Below are positions 1 through 10,406 of a stretch of 43,183 nucleotides of DNA, piece after piece (position 1 is the stretch's first letter; each line of letters starts with the position of its first letter). The notes under the pieces are model-generated. The model was not told where the DNA came from and searched no databases. It was given only the letters and a program-made list of their open reading frames with translations. A program made the position numbers and the translations under genes. The stretch covers positions 1-43,183 of the forward strand of contig JADFZS010000036.1 of the NCBI GenBank assembly GCA_015232405.1. The letters run 5' to 3'. This stretch comes from Magnetococcales bacterium (GTDB taxonomy: Bacteria; Pseudomonadota; Magnetococcia; Magnetococcales; JADFYX01).

Positions 1-258
1 ATCAATTATGGTTACCCTTAGCTCGATAGCTCCACCAAAACTATCTGCCAGAGTATCCATTTTATCCATATCGTAAGGCTTGTCCACCAAGGCCAATAGT
101 TCACGAGCACCTCTGGCGTTACGGTAAAGATCATCCTCGGCTTGTAGGTTGATCCAGGTACGTAAAGCATCCTCAAGATGCAGACCTATGGCTAGCTCTG
201 TGACTATCATCAGTAAAATTGTGGCCAAAAAAAGGCGACCACGAAAACTGATATTCAT
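1..258 (-). CDS. Sensor histidine kinase, N-terminal part (cut by window edge)
   Basis: A minus-strand reading frame starts at the ATG complementary to 256-258 and stays open for 86 codons to the window edge. It begins with a short basic segment and one hydrophobic helix (about residues 9-24, FLATILLMIVTELAIG), followed by a soluble region, as in membrane-anchored sensor kinases. The start lies 3 nt after the stop of the upstream OmpR-type response regulator, so the two are almost certainly co-transcribed and form a pair. The catalytic HisKA and ATPase domains lie outside the window, so the kinase assignment rests on the neighbour and the N-terminal topology. The signal sensed is unknown. Confidence 0.7.
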   Translation of the reverse strand, partial: MNISFRGRLFLATILLMIVTELAIGLHLEDALRTWINLQAEDDLYRNARGARELLALVDKPYDMDKMDTLADSFGGAIELRVTIID

Positions 259-261
259 CAG

Positions 262-957
262 TTAAAAATCTGTTTTTGGTTGATTAAAGCGGTAGCCGAC
301 ATTGCGCCGTGTCTCGATTAGTTGGTTGGCTGTACCCAGTTTTTCCCGTAGACGATTGACATGGACATCAACTGTACGGCTACGAACTCCACTTTTTTCA
401 CCCCAAACCTGTTTCAACAGCTCATCGCGAGACATAAACTGACCAGGGTTGGCGGTTAAAGCGTCTAGTATACGAAATTCCAACGAGGTGAGGGATATCT
501 CTTCACCAGCAATAACTATGGACTGGGTTGTCCGGTTGATGGGGATAGCATTTTCTTCTGCCGGTTTTGCACTACCATCGCCTTTGCTTCTTTTTAAGAT
601 AGCTCCAATACGGAGTTTTAGCTCTCTTATGGAGAATGGTTTAACAACATAGTCATCTGCACCTAGTTCAAATCCTACTACCCGATCAATCTCTTCACCT
701 TTAGCTGTTAAAATAAGGATTGATGGGTTGAAATTTGCTGAGTTACTGCGAATCTGCCGACACACCTCCAGACCAGACATATCTGGCAACATTAAATCCA
801 GCAAAATCAAATCAGGGTGTGGCTCTCGCAATGCATGTACCAGAGCCTCTTTCCCCGTTGCTGCACAAATGGTATCGTAACCGTCTTTGTTCAGGCTATA
901 TTCCAAAGTACGTGAGAGATCTATTTCATCTTCAACTATAAGGATTCGATTTGCCAT
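262..957 (-). CDS. OmpR/PhoB-family response regulator
   Basis: This 231-residue protein has a complete receiver domain: acidic residues E9/D10, phospho-acceptor D54 (in LLDLMLP), switch T84 and K106 (in VVKPFS). A C-terminal winged-helix DNA-binding domain follows (about residues 135-225, with RSRTVDVHVNRLREKL as recognition helix and flank). It acts in the cytoplasm as a phosphorylation-controlled transcription factor. The kinase gene follows after 3 nt on the same strand. PhoB-like order and length fit, but there is no phosphate-uptake gene here, so phoB is not assigned. Confidence 0.93.
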   Translation of the reverse strand: MANRILIVEDEIDLSRTLEYSLNKDGYDTICAATGKEALVHALREPHPDLILLDLMLPDMSGLEVCRQIRSNSANFNPSILILTAKGEEIDRVVGFELGADDYVVKPFSIRELKLRIGAILKRSKGDGSAKPAEENAIPINRTTQSIVIAGEEISLTSLEFRILDALTANPGQFMSRDELLKQVWGEKSGVRSRTVDVHVNRLREKLGTANQLIETRRNVGYRFNQPKTDF

Positions 958-1231
958 TTTACTTTTTTCACTTTCTCGTTAAAGAACAGTATCCTTAATT
1001 TTTATTGCAGGGAGTACCAGTAGTCAATTCTTTATCTTTTTTAAAATCTGGATTTCTCATGAAACAGTAACTTAATCTACACTCTATCCGATCCATAAGC
1101 AGACTTTTTTTTGTTGATTGTAACATAGGTGATTAAACCCTCACAAAAAAAATCTCTGTTTAGATCGTTTAATATCAAGATAAACAGCTGTTATTTATCA
1201 ATATAAGAAAAAATCGGACCATCTCAAAAAT
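958..1231. promoter_or_regulatory. Divergent intergenic region between response regulator and prfC
   Basis: This AT-rich 274-bp gap separates two divergently transcribed genes and must hold both promoters. I see inverted repeats close to prfC: CTGTTTA at 1156-1162 pairs with TAAACAG at 1181-1187, and a near-palindrome GATAAACAGCTGTTATTTATC-like segment spans about 1179-1199. They could be an operator or a leader hairpin. No clear -35/-10 pair can be chosen with confidence. Confidence 0.4.
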
Positions 1232-2818
1232 ATGAGTAATTTTTTAGAGCAAATTAATAAAAGGCGAACTTTCGCTATCATCTCTCATCCTGATGCAGGT
1301 AAAACAACCCTCACAGAAAAACTGCTCCTATTTGGTGGTGCTATCCAGTTGGCTGGTCGGGTCAAAGCCAGGGGAGCGCAACGTCGGGCCAGGTCTGACT
1401 GGATGAAGGTGGAAAAAGAGCGGGGTATATCGGTGTCGGCATCTGTTATGACCTTTGAGTATAACAATAATATTTTTAATCTATTGGATACTCCCGGTCA
1501 TGCAGATTTCAGTGAAGACACCTATCGCACCCTAACCGCTGTTGACTCTGCAATTATGGTTTTGGACGCTGCCAAGGGTATTGAGGGCCAGACCCTTAAA
1601 CTTTTTGAAGTGTGCCGGATGCGGAATATTCCCATTATCACTTTTATAAATAAATTGGACCGTGAGGGACGAGACCCATTTGAGCTACTTGATGAAATTG
1701 AGCAGACCCTAGCTCTGGATGTCACCCCTGCCTCTTGGCCCATCGGTATGGGTCGGGATTTTCTGGGTTGTTACGATCTTTTTGAAAACCGACTGCTGTT
1801 TATGGAACGGGGAGACGGTGGACAAGCCCAGGAGAGTGTAGCATGTGAAGGTCTGGAAGATAACAAGCTTGATCAGCTACTTACCGCCGATACCGCTACA
1901 AATTTAAGAGAAAATATTGATATGGCAAGGGGTCTCTGCCCACAGTTTGACCTGAAATCATACCGAGAGGGACATTTAACCCCGGTCTACTTTGGCAGTG
2001 CCATCAACAATTTTGGCGTGCAAGAGTTACTCAACGGTGTGGCAAAGCTGGCCCCCCAACCCAGAACCCAAAAAGCAACCCAGAGGGTTGTGGAGCCGGA
2101 AGAGAAAAATGTGACCGCCTTTGTTTTTAAAATCCAGGCCAATATGGATCTTAAGCATAGGGACAGGGTGGCTTTTGTTCGTATCTGTTCCGGTCATTTT
2201 AAAAAGGGGATGAAATTAAAACATATGCGCTCTGGTAAAGTGATGGCGGTACACAACCCCATGCTTTTTCTGGCCCAGGATAGAGAGGTCGCCCAGGAGG
2301 CATTTGCCGGAGATATTATCGGTATTCCCAACCATGGAGCACTGAGAATCGGTGACACCCTGACCCAGAGTGAAGATCTTCACTATACCGGAATTCCCAG
2401 TTTTGCCCCGGAGCTATTGCAGCGCATCCGCTCCCAAGATCCATTACGATTAAAACATCTAGGCCGTACTTTGACCCAACTTGGTGAAGAGGGAGCGGCA
2501 CGGGTTTTTAAAACTCATATGGGTTCAGATTGGATTGTCGGTGTATTGGGGGCTTTGCAGTTTGAAATATTGGGCGACCGTATACGTACAGAGTACAACA
2601 TACCGGTCTCCTTTGAAGCCGCTCCCTATGTCACCGCTCGCTGGGTTGATGGAGATGATCCCCGGCAGCTAAAAAAGTTTGCCGATGCCAACCAATCGGA
2701 AATTGCTGAGGATCATGATGGGGGTATGGTATTTTTAGCACGTAATAACTGGCGATTGGATGATGTTCAAAAAGAGTGGAAAGATCTGCGTTTTCTCTCG
2801 ACAAAAGAGCAGACATAA
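1232..2818 (+). CDS. prfC: Peptide chain release factor 3
   Basis: RF3 is the GTPase that removes RF1/RF2 from the ribosome after peptide release. The 528-residue product has the usual family length. It shows the P-loop SHPDAGKTTL (about residues 18-27), the RF3-type stretch KVEKERGISVSASVM, the G3 motif DTPGHADFSEDTYR and the G4 motif NKLDREGRDP. The RF3-type C-terminal domains follow. It starts at ATG 1232. It appears to be a single-gene unit: the next gene begins about 120 bp downstream. Confidence 0.97.
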   Translation: MSNFLEQINKRRTFAIISHPDAGKTTLTEKLLLFGGAIQLAGRVKARGAQRRARSDWMKVEKERGISVSASVMTFEYNNNIFNLLDTPGHADFSEDTYRTLTAVDSAIMVLDAAKGIEGQTLKLFEVCRMRNIPIITFINKLDREGRDPFELLDEIEQTLALDVTPASWPIGMGRDFLGCYDLFENRLLFMERGDGGQAQESVACEGLEDNKLDQLLTADTATNLRENIDMARGLCPQFDLKSYREGHLTPVYFGSAINNFGVQELLNGVAKLAPQPRTQKATQRVVEPEEKNVTAFVFKIQANMDLKHRDRVAFVRICSGHFKKGMKLKHMRSGKVMAVHNPMLFLAQDREVAQEAFAGDIIGIPNHGALRIGDTLTQSEDLHYTGIPSFAPELLQRIRSQDPLRLKHLGRTLTQLGEEGAARVFKTHMGSDWIVGVLGALQFEILGDRIRTEYNIPVSFEAAPYVTARWVDGDDPRQLKKFADANQSEIAEDHDGGMVFLARNNWRLDDVQKEWKDLRFLSTKEQT

Positions 2819-2939
2819 GTGCCTTTAGCGTTTTGGATCACCAATTTTGTGGGTATTTTTTTACAAATGAAGGTGTATAGGTATAAATTGTCATGATTGG
2901 TGATGGATAAATTACCCTTAGATGAGGACCATCTATTCG

Positions 2940-4121
2940 ATGAGCCAGAGTTTAAAAGACAACAATTTTGATAAAAAAGATTCAAAATATTTAGAGCAAG
3001 TTCTGCAACTTCAGGATAAATATTTAGCTAACTATCCCGAAGAGGAGAGAAGTCTGGTGGCTTTTAGATTGCTGATGAATGTCGCCAAACAGTTTGACAC
3101 AATTCCCTCAATCTCTCCTGAGCAATTAGGGTTGAATTTTGAAAATTCAAAACCCCAAGCAGCGGTATTTGAGTGTTTGAGAAACAATATCAATGATCTA
3201 TACAAACTATTTTTCTACTGTTTGATAACCCCGGAGAGTGGATTATCAACCCTAAACACGCCAAAACTAATTATCGCCCCTCCCAAGAGTGCATCATCAT
3301 TTTTCAGCTCTTGTGCTGGTAATATGCTCGCTATGAAACTGGGTGTATATAAAGATTACTTTCCATTTGGTCTCCGTAACTACCCATCGTGGTGGAAAAT
3401 TGCCAAAGATATCGGTGTGAATCAGTTATCAGATTGGCAACTACGTCCTGAGATGTTTGCCACTTTAGGTGGACAAAGTTACGGCAGTATATACAAGGGC
3501 CACATGGAGCCTATCAGCAGTAATTTTGCCATATTAAACACAAATAAACTTATAAAATATATAATTTATCTCCGTGATCCCCGTGATCTTTTAATAGCCA
3601 ATGCATGTCAAGCTTTGGTGGCCAAAAGTAGTGAGTATGACCTACCGGCTAATATTCCACTGTGTTCGGTAAATAGAGAGATCAAAAGAAAAGGTCATGA
3701 TGTAGATGATGTATTGAGTGAGATGATTACTGGTGGCTATCTTATAAGTCTCTTTAACTACATGGCACTGTGGCTGAAAAGCCGTAATGTTGAGCAGTCC
3801 ATGGTTGTTACATTGGAAAAGTTCAACCAAGCACCCATGGAGTGTCTGACCGAGGTTAACACTGTGTTTGAGCTGGGCTTGAAGAATGAAGCCATAGAGT
3901 TGGTATATAAAGATACCAATGAGTTTTTTGCCAGAGAGTCTAAAAACCGTAAAGAGAATAAAGAGATGTATCCAAAGGGATATTCTGGTAAGGTGGGTAT
4001 ATGGGAGAGTTATTTTACCCCTCGGCATAGAGAGAAGTTTCGGGAGATAGTGGAGGTTTTCAAAAAAGCCTATCCATGGTCTGGTGAGCTGTTTGAGTAT
4101 TATCCCTTGGATGATATATAG
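2940..4121 (+). CDS. Sulfotransferase-like protein
   Basis: This 393-residue protein has the two sequence signatures of PAPS-dependent sulfotransferases: a 5'-phosphosulfate loop ([12 protein letters not shown]) and a 3'-phosphate-binding region ([15 protein letters not shown]). Near the C-terminus is a [18 protein letters not shown] segment, like the GxxGxW...F.P sequence of the family. I infer transfer of sulfate to a glycan or small molecule; the acceptor is unknown. I chose the ATG at 2940 because GAGGA at 2924-2928 lies 11 nt upstream; an in-frame ATG at 2922 would add six residues. The first 100 residues match no domain I recognise. Confidence 0.75.
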   Translation: MSQSLKDNNFDKKDSKYLEQVLQLQDKYLANYPEEERSLVAFRLLMNVAKQFDTIPSISPEQLGLNFENSKPQAAVFECLRNNINDLYKLFFYCLITPESGLSTLNTPKLIIAPPKSASSFFSSCAGNMLAMKLGVYKDYFPFGLRNYPSWWKIAKDIGVNQLSDWQLRPEMFATLGGQSYGSIYKGHMEPISSNFAILNTNKLIKYIIYLRDPRDLLIANACQALVAKSSEYDLPANIPLCSVNREIKRKGHDVDDVLSEMITGGYLISLFNYMALWLKSRNVEQSMVVTLEKFNQAPMECLTEVNTVFELGLKNEAIELVYKDTNEFFARESKNRKENKEMYPKGYSGKVGIWESYFTPRHREKFREIVEVFKKAYPWSGELFEYYPLDDI

Positions 4122-4152
4122 GTTATTTTTTTATGGTGTGAGAGGTTTTAGG

Positions 4153-4551
4153 ATGGCTAAAATAGATAAAACAGAGGAACAGTGGGCCGCAGAGCTAACA
4201 CCGGAGCAGTTTGCAATATGCCGTAAAAAAGGTACTGAAAGAGCTTTTACCGGTGAATATCACGATTGCAAAACAGATGGAGTTTATCTTTGTAGATGTT
4301 GTGGTACGGAGCTTTTTTCCTCAAGCACAAAATTTGATTCTGGTACCGGGTGGCCCAGCTTCCACTCCCCTACCCTCAATGAAAACATAACCCGTCTTGA
4401 AGATCGCTCGCTATTTGCGGTTCGGGTGGAGGTTCTGTGTTCCAATTGCGATTCTCATTTGGGCCATGTTTTTCCCGATGGTCCCCCTCCTACTGGTGAG
4501 CGTTACTGCATAAACTCGGCTTCACTTAACCTTAAAAAGAGTGGTTCATGA
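4153..4551 (+). CDS. msrB: Peptide methionine-(R)-S-oxide reductase MsrB
   Basis: MsrB reduces methionine-R-sulfoxide in damaged proteins. The 132-residue single-domain protein contains two zinc-binding CxxC pairs (CRCC and CSNC), the [10 protein letters not shown] motif, and the [19 protein letters not shown] segment holding the catalytic cysteine. The start at 4153 is chosen for homology; upstream in-frame codons from 4084 lie inside the preceding gene and look non-native. Its stop (TGA 4549-4551) overlaps the start of the CHAT gene in an ATGA arrangement, implying translational coupling. Confidence 0.95.
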   Translation: MAKIDKTEEQWAAELTPEQFAICRKKGTERAFTGEYHDCKTDGVYLCRCCGTELFSSSTKFDSGTGWPSFHSPTLNENITRLEDRSLFAVRVEVLCSNCDSHLGHVFPDGPPPTGERYCINSASLNLKKSGS

Positions 4552-7235
4552 GCTTATTACGGCTGACAATACTGTTTTTTTTCACATTCTCCCTATTTGG
4601 TTGTGGGGCTTCAACTCCCAAAATAGCCCCACTGCCGGATTTAGAACAAACACCCCCGGTTAATTTAAATAAAATAGGCAATGATACAGAGGTTTGGAGC
4701 TTGGAAGATGGGGCGAGTGTCCCGGTTTCGCCATTTTCACAACAGAGCACCGTTGCTATAAATCCCCCCGCTCTAAAAAAATCACAACTTCCCTATGTTT
4801 TGCCCCCAAGGGATAAAGCCAGGGTGTTATCCCCAGGTGAGAGCCATTTTTTTGGCTTTGTTGTAACCAAAGATTTCAGTGCTGCTACCCGGGCCTATCT
4901 AAATGGTGAGGGACAGAGGGCTATTGCTATTCTGGATCGGATGGAGAGAGATTCCAAGAAAAACCACCCGGCTTTAAACTGGCGTATCTCCCATCTTAGA
5001 GTGTTGGTCCATATGCAACGGGGAGAGATACCCAAGGGTGAGGCAGAGATGCCGCGGATGGAACGTCGGGAGATTGCAATTCTCGGTTCCAACTTAGCCA
5101 GCCGGGCTTTAAGGGCGGAGCTTCGTATGTGGGCGGGAGATTTCAACCGTGCCTCCAGAGATGCGACTCAGGTTATAGAGGCAATTGGTGATTGGTCCAT
5201 GCCCACCACCTATATGATGCCCCCTTCAAGTGGTGAGATGACCAAGCTTGGGGTAACTACTGAGGCTAAAATGCGCTCTTATGCTGTTATCGGTAGCAGC
5301 CTTTTTTTACAACATCGCTTTGGAGAGGCTGCCCCATGGCTGGAGGCTTTGGATAATCAAGCCAACGATGTTTTTTATGTTTTTTCCCACCCACTGTATG
5401 GGCGATTTGTAAAACCATATATGGATGCTTTTTATGGTCGGGGTAATGGGCTTGCGCTTTTAGCCACAACCATAACCGCCACCAAGGGGGATGTTAAACG
5501 GGCCAAAATTTTATTTAACCGGGCTACGGACTATTTCAACGCCATGGGCTATCGTCCCGGTACGGTGGTGGTGGAGTCGTTGAAAGCTTGGGCTTTGTTG
5601 CTGGCTAAAGATTATGACGGAGCTGATAGTCAGGCCAAAAAAGCTTTGGGGCTGGCAGAGAAAGCCGGGCTTTTGGATTTTGTCTGGCGGATAGAGATCT
5701 TAAGGGGTGAGGCTCTATTCAAGGCTGGCAGGATTGTGGAGGCGGAAGAGTCTTTGCGTCGTGGTCAAGGGGTTGTTGATCTGATAATTGGTACGCTGCA
5801 ATCGGACAAGGCAAAAGTACGATTTGGGGCCGACAAATATCAGCTTACCAGGTTGTTGAGTCAGATAGATGTAAAGCGAGGTGATTGGTCCACCCTGTTT
5901 GAAGATCTAGAGAGGGGTAGAGCAAGGGCATTTATCGATATGCTGGGACGTAAGGTTGCTCCCCAGGGGCGACAGGTAGATTTGGTAGCAAGAATAAAAG
6001 CTCTTGATAAAAAAATTCTCATAACCCGGCAGCGTAGCAGTGCTTTGATCAGTGGTAAAAATGTAAAGAAAAATCTTGAGTCGGAGCTTTTATTACAACG
6101 TGAAAGGTTGATGGTGGAGTTACGGAGGCAAGATGCGGATTTAGCGGATCTTTTTTCGGTATCCACAACCACCCTTGAAAAGGTGCAAAAGGAGTTGAAG
6201 CCGGGGGAGGTTCTCTATTATGCCCTGCCTGCCATTGCTGATAAGCCATTGCAATTTTTAAAGATAAGCAGTGATCAGGTAAAACTTGAAACTGCTGATT
6301 TAACGGCTAAACAGCTAACCACCCATATAGATGCTTTTACTGCAGCCCGAATTGGTGAGGAGGATCTTTTTAACTCTTTATATCAAAAACGTGGTGTTAG
6401 GGTTAAAAAGGCGGATGTTGTATCAGTTGCTGATCTTGAGCCAATTGAACAAGAAAAGCTGATTTTGCAATCCCTTGGTGCAAAGCTTGGTGTTGATGGA
6501 TGGAGTGCCAGCAAGGCTGTTTATGTTGTGCCTAGTGGTGATCTGTTTTTTGTACCTTGGGGTGGGTTGAATATCCGGGTTCCTGTTGTTGTGCTACCTA
6601 CAGGTGGCTGGATATTGCGGGTTAAAAACCGACACAAGGCGATGGAGCAGGCGGTGTTGGTGGGAGATCCGGCGTTTGGTGGTACATTGTCCCAACTTTC
6701 CGGGGCAAAAAAGGAGGCAATTGAGATAGCAAGGCAGTATGGCAGCAGTGCTTTGATTGGCAAAGAGGCGACCAAACCGGCCTTACGTTTGGCTGTTAGC
6801 AGTGGGGTTGATATGCTCCATTTAGCTACCCACGCCTATTATGACAGCAAGCGACCTTTGCAATCGGCACTGTTTCTCAGTAACGGTAAAAAGGCAACTT
6901 CGCTAACTGCCAAAGATATATTTTTAAACCCTCTACCTGCTGATCTTGTGGTTTTGTCCGCATGTGAAACCGGGATGGGCAAGGTGATAGCTGGGGATGA
7001 TTTGTTGGGGTTGAGCCGTAGTTTTTATCTTGGTGGAACCTCGGCTATGTTAAGTAGTTTATGGCCTGTTGAGGATAGGGCCACCCTGCTTTTTATGGAA
7101 CATTTTCACAAACGGGCGAAAAAAGGTGGTTTTGGTGATGCTTGGTTGAGTGCAAGGGATGCGGTAAGAGATGCTGGTTATCCGCCCTCTTCATATGGTG
7201 CATTTAATCTGGGAGGATCGTTTGGCAGTAGGTGA
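4548..7235 (+). CDS. Lipoprotein with TPR-like region and C-terminal CHAT peptidase domain
   Basis: The 895-residue product starts with a lipoprotein signal peptide ending in the lipobox LFGC, so it is likely exported and lipid-anchored. The middle (about residues 100-430) is helical with TPR-like units. The last 250 residues form a CHAT domain (caspase-like, HetF-associated) with the expected dyad: H762 in LHLATHA and C806 in LSACETG, then the conserved [14 protein letters not shown]. Both catalytic residues are present, so it is predicted to be an active cysteine peptidase. The start overlaps the msrB stop (ATGA), and a TPR-glycosyltransferase follows after 8 nt. The substrate is unknown. 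Confidence 0.88.
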   Translation: MSLLRLTILFFFTFSLFGCGASTPKIAPLPDLEQTPPVNLNKIGNDTEVWSLEDGASVPVSPFSQQSTVAINPPALKKSQLPYVLPPRDKARVLSPGESHFFGFVVTKDFSAATRAYLNGEGQRAIAILDRMERDSKKNHPALNWRISHLRVLVHMQRGEIPKGEAEMPRMERREIAILGSNLASRALRAELRMWAGDFNRASRDATQVIEAIGDWSMPTTYMMPPSSGEMTKLGVTTEAKMRSYAVIGSSLFLQHRFGEAAPWLEALDNQANDVFYVFSHPLYGRFVKPYMDAFYGRGNGLALLATTITATKGDVKRAKILFNRATDYFNAMGYRPGTVVVESLKAWALLLAKDYDGADSQAKKALGLAEKAGLLDFVWRIEILRGEALFKAGRIVEAEESLRRGQGVVDLIIGTLQSDKAKVRFGADKYQLTRLLSQIDVKRGDWSTLFEDLERGRARAFIDMLGRKVAPQGRQVDLVARIKALDKKILITRQRSSALISGKNVKKNLESELLLQRERLMVELRRQDADLADLFSVSTTTLEKVQKELKPGEVLYYALPAIADKPLQFLKISSDQVKLETADLTAKQLTTHIDAFTAARIGEEDLFNSLYQKRGVRVKKADVVSVADLEPIEQEKLILQSLGAKLGVDGWSASKAVYVVPSGDLFFVPWGGLNIRVPVVVLPTGGWILRVKNRHKAMEQAVLVGDPAFGGTLSQLSGAKKEAIEIARQYGSSALIGKEATKPALRLAVSSGVDMLHLATHAYYDSKRPLQSALFLSNGKKATSLTAKDIFLNPLPADLVVLSACETGMGKVIAGDDLLGLSRSFYLGGTSAMLSSLWPVEDRATLLFMEHFHKRAKKGGFGDAWLSARDAVRDAGYPPSSYGAFNLGGSFGSR

Positions 7236-7243
7236 TAAGTTAG

Positions 7244-9268
7244 ATGACAACAGTAGAGGAGGCCTATAAAGCTGCCATAGACCATTTTAATAGTGGAGGA
7301 TTTGGTGAGGCTGAACAGCTTTGCCAAGCCATTGTTAAAGATAGCCCTCACTATATTGATGCCATCAACCTTCTTGGTGTAATTGCCCAAAAAAGTAACA
7401 GACATGCTGTAGCTGTTGACCATTTTAACCGGGCCATTGATATCCATAACGGTTCGGAATTTCTTTTTTATAATCTTGCCACCTCGTTATTTCCGTTAGG
7501 ATATACTCACAAAGCAGTTGTTGCTCTTGAAAAAGCGGTGGATATCAACCCCAAGTTTTATCATGGCTGGTGTCGGTTGGGATTTGGGCAACGGGAGTTG
7601 GGGGAGTTTGACAAGGCTGCATTTAGCTATCAACAAGCAATTTTAATTAATCCTGACAATTCAGAGCCATATTTTTTTCTTGCAAACAGCCAGAAACAGC
7701 AGGGGGATTTGGCAGGTGCTATTGCTAACTATCGCAAGGCAACAGCCCTTGCTCCAGACCATGCCGATGCCCACCACAACCTTGGCATAGCTTTGCAGCT
7801 GAACAACGAATTGGATAAGGCCTTTGAGAGTTATCAGAAGACCATAGCCATTAGACCTGACTATGTGGAGGCCATTAGTAATTTGGGTTACGGCTTGCAG
7901 ATGGCTGGTAGGTTGGCTGAAGCAGTAGCTATTTTACAAAAGGCCATAGCTGTAGGGCCGGGTTATGGCCTTGCTTATTATAATCTTGGGGTGACTTTAC
8001 ATGAGCTAAACAGGATTGATGAGGCGATTAGATGCTATGAGAAGGCTATTGAACTAAATCCCCAAGATGCCAAGGGCCATTTTAACCTTGCCAACTGTTT
8101 AAAGGAGCAAGGTAGAGGTGATGAGGCTATTTTAGGTTATGAAAAGGCGGTTGGTATCGACCCTGGTTTTTATACTGCATTTAACAATCTTGGTGTTGTT
8201 TTGCAGGAGATGGGGGAGTTTGCCAAGGCGGATATAAACTATAAAAAGGCCATAGCTATAAAGCCGGATTATGCCGATGCCCATCACAATTTAGCCCTGG
8301 ATGAGCTGGTAGCTGGTGACTTTGCAAAAGGGTGGCGGAGTTATAACTGGCGTTGGCAGACCGAGCACCATGATAGTGAGCGTTTTAATAGATATAGGGA
8401 CAGGATGTGGTCGGGGCAGAAGGTTGCTGGCAAGCGGTTTTTACTTTGGGCGGAGCAAGGGATTGGTGAGAGCATTCTTTTTTCCGGTATGTTTGCTGAA
8501 TTGATAGAGAGAGGGGCGAAGGTTGTTATTGAGTGTGATAGGCGGTTGATACCTCTGTTTGGCAGATCTTTTCCTGGTGCTGTTTGTGTTGAAAAGGGAG
8601 ATGTGCTGACTTTGGAGGGTGGTGATAATGGGTTTGATTTTATCATGCCCTTTGGCAATTTATCACCATTGTTGCGTGGTGGTTTAGATAGTTTTCCTGG
8701 TAGATCGGCATATCTAATTGCTGATGAAACTAAAAGACGAGCAATAAGAGAGCGTTATTTAAAGAAAAATGGTGATGGGGTTTTGGTGGGCATTACCTGG
8801 CGGAGCACAAGCCCCAAATATCGGGGTAAATCGGTAAATCTAGTGGATTTAAAGGGGTTGTTAGGATTGCCCAACGCTATTTTTGTTGATCTGCAATATG
8901 GCGATACGGTTGATGAGCGAAAGAGGTTGAGGGCAGAGAGTGGAGTTGAGGTTATTCATGATGATTTGATTGACCAGGGGGATGATCTAGATGGTTTTGC
9001 TGCTCAGGTTGCCGCGATGGATTTTGTTGTGACCATATCCAGTACCACGGCTCATATGGCGGGCGCATTGGGTGTTCCGACCTTGCTGATGTTGGCAAAA
9101 TTCAGTTTATGGTTTTGGATGATGGATCGTGATGACTCGCCATGGTACTCTTGTATAAATGTGTTCCGGCAGCAAAAGAGGGATGAATGGGGTGATGTTA
9201 TCAGGCATGTGACAGATAGGCTTAGGGAGCAAATAGAGAAGAAGCATAGATCAAATATGAGCTCGTGA
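7244..9268 (+). CDS. TPR protein with C-terminal glycosyltransferase-like domain
   Basis: The 674-residue protein begins with roughly ten 34-residue tetratricopeptide repeats (residues 1-360, e.g. ADAHHNLGIALQLNNELDKA). A conserved linker (YNWRW) leads to a GT-B-like domain: GKRFLLWAEQGIGESILFSG, then a GT9-like C-terminal segment (TISSTTAHMAGALGVPTLLM). Such TPR-GT proteins often modify proteins or surface polymers. It follows the CHAT lipoprotein by 8 nt and precedes rfbB by 60 nt, so it may belong to the same transcript as the rhamnose genes. The acceptor is unknown. The coding strand is markedly G-rich and C-poor, like rfbB and rfbA. Confidence 0.85.
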   Translation: MTTVEEAYKAAIDHFNSGGFGEAEQLCQAIVKDSPHYIDAINLLGVIAQKSNRHAVAVDHFNRAIDIHNGSEFLFYNLATSLFPLGYTHKAVVALEKAVDINPKFYHGWCRLGFGQRELGEFDKAAFSYQQAILINPDNSEPYFFLANSQKQQGDLAGAIANYRKATALAPDHADAHHNLGIALQLNNELDKAFESYQKTIAIRPDYVEAISNLGYGLQMAGRLAEAVAILQKAIAVGPGYGLAYYNLGVTLHELNRIDEAIRCYEKAIELNPQDAKGHFNLANCLKEQGRGDEAILGYEKAVGIDPGFYTAFNNLGVVLQEMGEFAKADINYKKAIAIKPDYADAHHNLALDELVAGDFAKGWRSYNWRWQTEHHDSERFNRYRDRMWSGQKVAGKRFLLWAEQGIGESILFSGMFAELIERGAKVVIECDRRLIPLFGRSFPGAVCVEKGDVLTLEGGDNGFDFIMPFGNLSPLLRGGLDSFPGRSAYLIADETKRRAIRERYLKKNGDGVLVGITWRSTSPKYRGKSVNLVDLKGLLGLPNAIFVDLQYGDTVDERKRLRAESGVEVIHDDLIDQGDDLDGFAAQVAAMDFVVTISSTTAHMAGALGVPTLLMLAKFSLWFWMMDRDDSPWYSCINVFRQQKRDEWGDVIRHVTDRLREQIEKKHRSNMSS

Positions 9269-9328
9269 TTTTTTTTTCATGGGCGTGTGGGCTTTATCAA
9301 CTTTTAAATTGTGATATGAAAAACAGCT

Positions 9329-10378
9329 ATGAATACAATACTTGTAACTGGTGGAGCTGGGTTTATTGGCTCGAACCTTGTTCGTCATCTACTTAATAGC
9401 AACTTTAGGGTTATTAATCTGGATCTTTTGACCTATGCTGGTAGTTTGGAGAATCTTGTTGGTTTGAAAGAGGGTGATGAGTATAGGTTTGTCCATGGTT
9501 CTATTGGCAACAAGAAGCTGGTTGAGTCTTTGTTGAGGGAGCACAGCCCGGACGCTATTGTAAATGTGGCAGCGGAGACCCATGTAGATAGATCCATAGA
9601 CGACCCGGACGTTTTTATCGAGACCAATATTGTTGGTTTGCATACTTTGTTACGTTTGGCGAGGTATTATTGGGACGGTTTGGAGGGGGATAAAAAGGCT
9701 GGATTTCGATTTTTGCAGGTATCTACCGATGAGGTTTATGGTTCGGTGGTGAGTGGTCATTCGGTAGAGGATGATCCGTTTAGGGCTAATTCGCCATATG
9801 CAGCTGCCAAGGCGTCGGGGGATCTTTTGGTACGCTCTTATAACAAGACCTACAATTTACCGACGTTGATAACCAACGGTTCCAACACTTACGGCCCCAA
9901 TCAATTTCCGGAAAAGCTGATTCCCTTAACCATTTTAAAGGCTATAGGTGGTGATTCTTTACCTATATATGGTGATGGTAAGAATGTCCGTGATTGGTTG
10001 TTTGTTGGTGATCATTGTCGGGGTATAGCCCATGTATTGCAGCATGGTGATGCTGGCAAGAACTATAACATTGGTGGCAGTGATGAGCGTGAGAACATAG
10101 ATGTTGTGAGTTATTTATGTTCGGTTTTGGATCGTCTTTCGCCGAGAAAAGATGGTGTTAAGTATGAAAAGCAGATCAAGTTTGTTGCTGACAGGCCGGG
10201 CCATGATTTTAGATATGCGTTGGATACAGCAAGGGCCAGGGGTTTGGGTTGGCGGACTATGACCGACTTTCAGCAGGGTTTGGGTGAGACTGTAAGGTGG
10301 TATTTGGATAATCAGGAGTGGTGTAGGAAGGTTGCGGCAAATAGCGATCCACTTTCTAGAATTGGGCTAGCCAAGTAG
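9329..10378 (+). CDS. rfbB: dTDP-glucose 4,6-dehydratase
   Basis: This is the second step of dTDP-L-rhamnose synthesis: NAD-dependent conversion of dTDP-glucose to the 4-keto-6-deoxy sugar. The 349-residue SDR enzyme has the Rossmann motif GGAGFIG (G8, G11, G14), the active-site STDEVYGS, and the catalytic YxxxK pair at Y157/K161. The family signature [14 protein letters not shown] lies near the C-terminus. rfbA follows 28 nt downstream. Confidence 0.97.
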   Translation: MNTILVTGGAGFIGSNLVRHLLNSNFRVINLDLLTYAGSLENLVGLKEGDEYRFVHGSIGNKKLVESLLREHSPDAIVNVAAETHVDRSIDDPDVFIETNIVGLHTLLRLARYYWDGLEGDKKAGFRFLQVSTDEVYGSVVSGHSVEDDPFRANSPYAAAKASGDLLVRSYNKTYNLPTLITNGSNTYGPNQFPEKLIPLTILKAIGGDSLPIYGDGKNVRDWLFVGDHCRGIAHVLQHGDAGKNYNIGGSDERENIDVVSYLCSVLDRLSPRKDGVKYEKQIKFVADRPGHDFRYALDTARARGLGWRTMTDFQQGLGETVRWYLDNQEWCRKVAANSDPLSRIGLAK

Positions 10379-10406
10379 GTTAAATATTAAGGGGATAGTC
10401 GATAAG

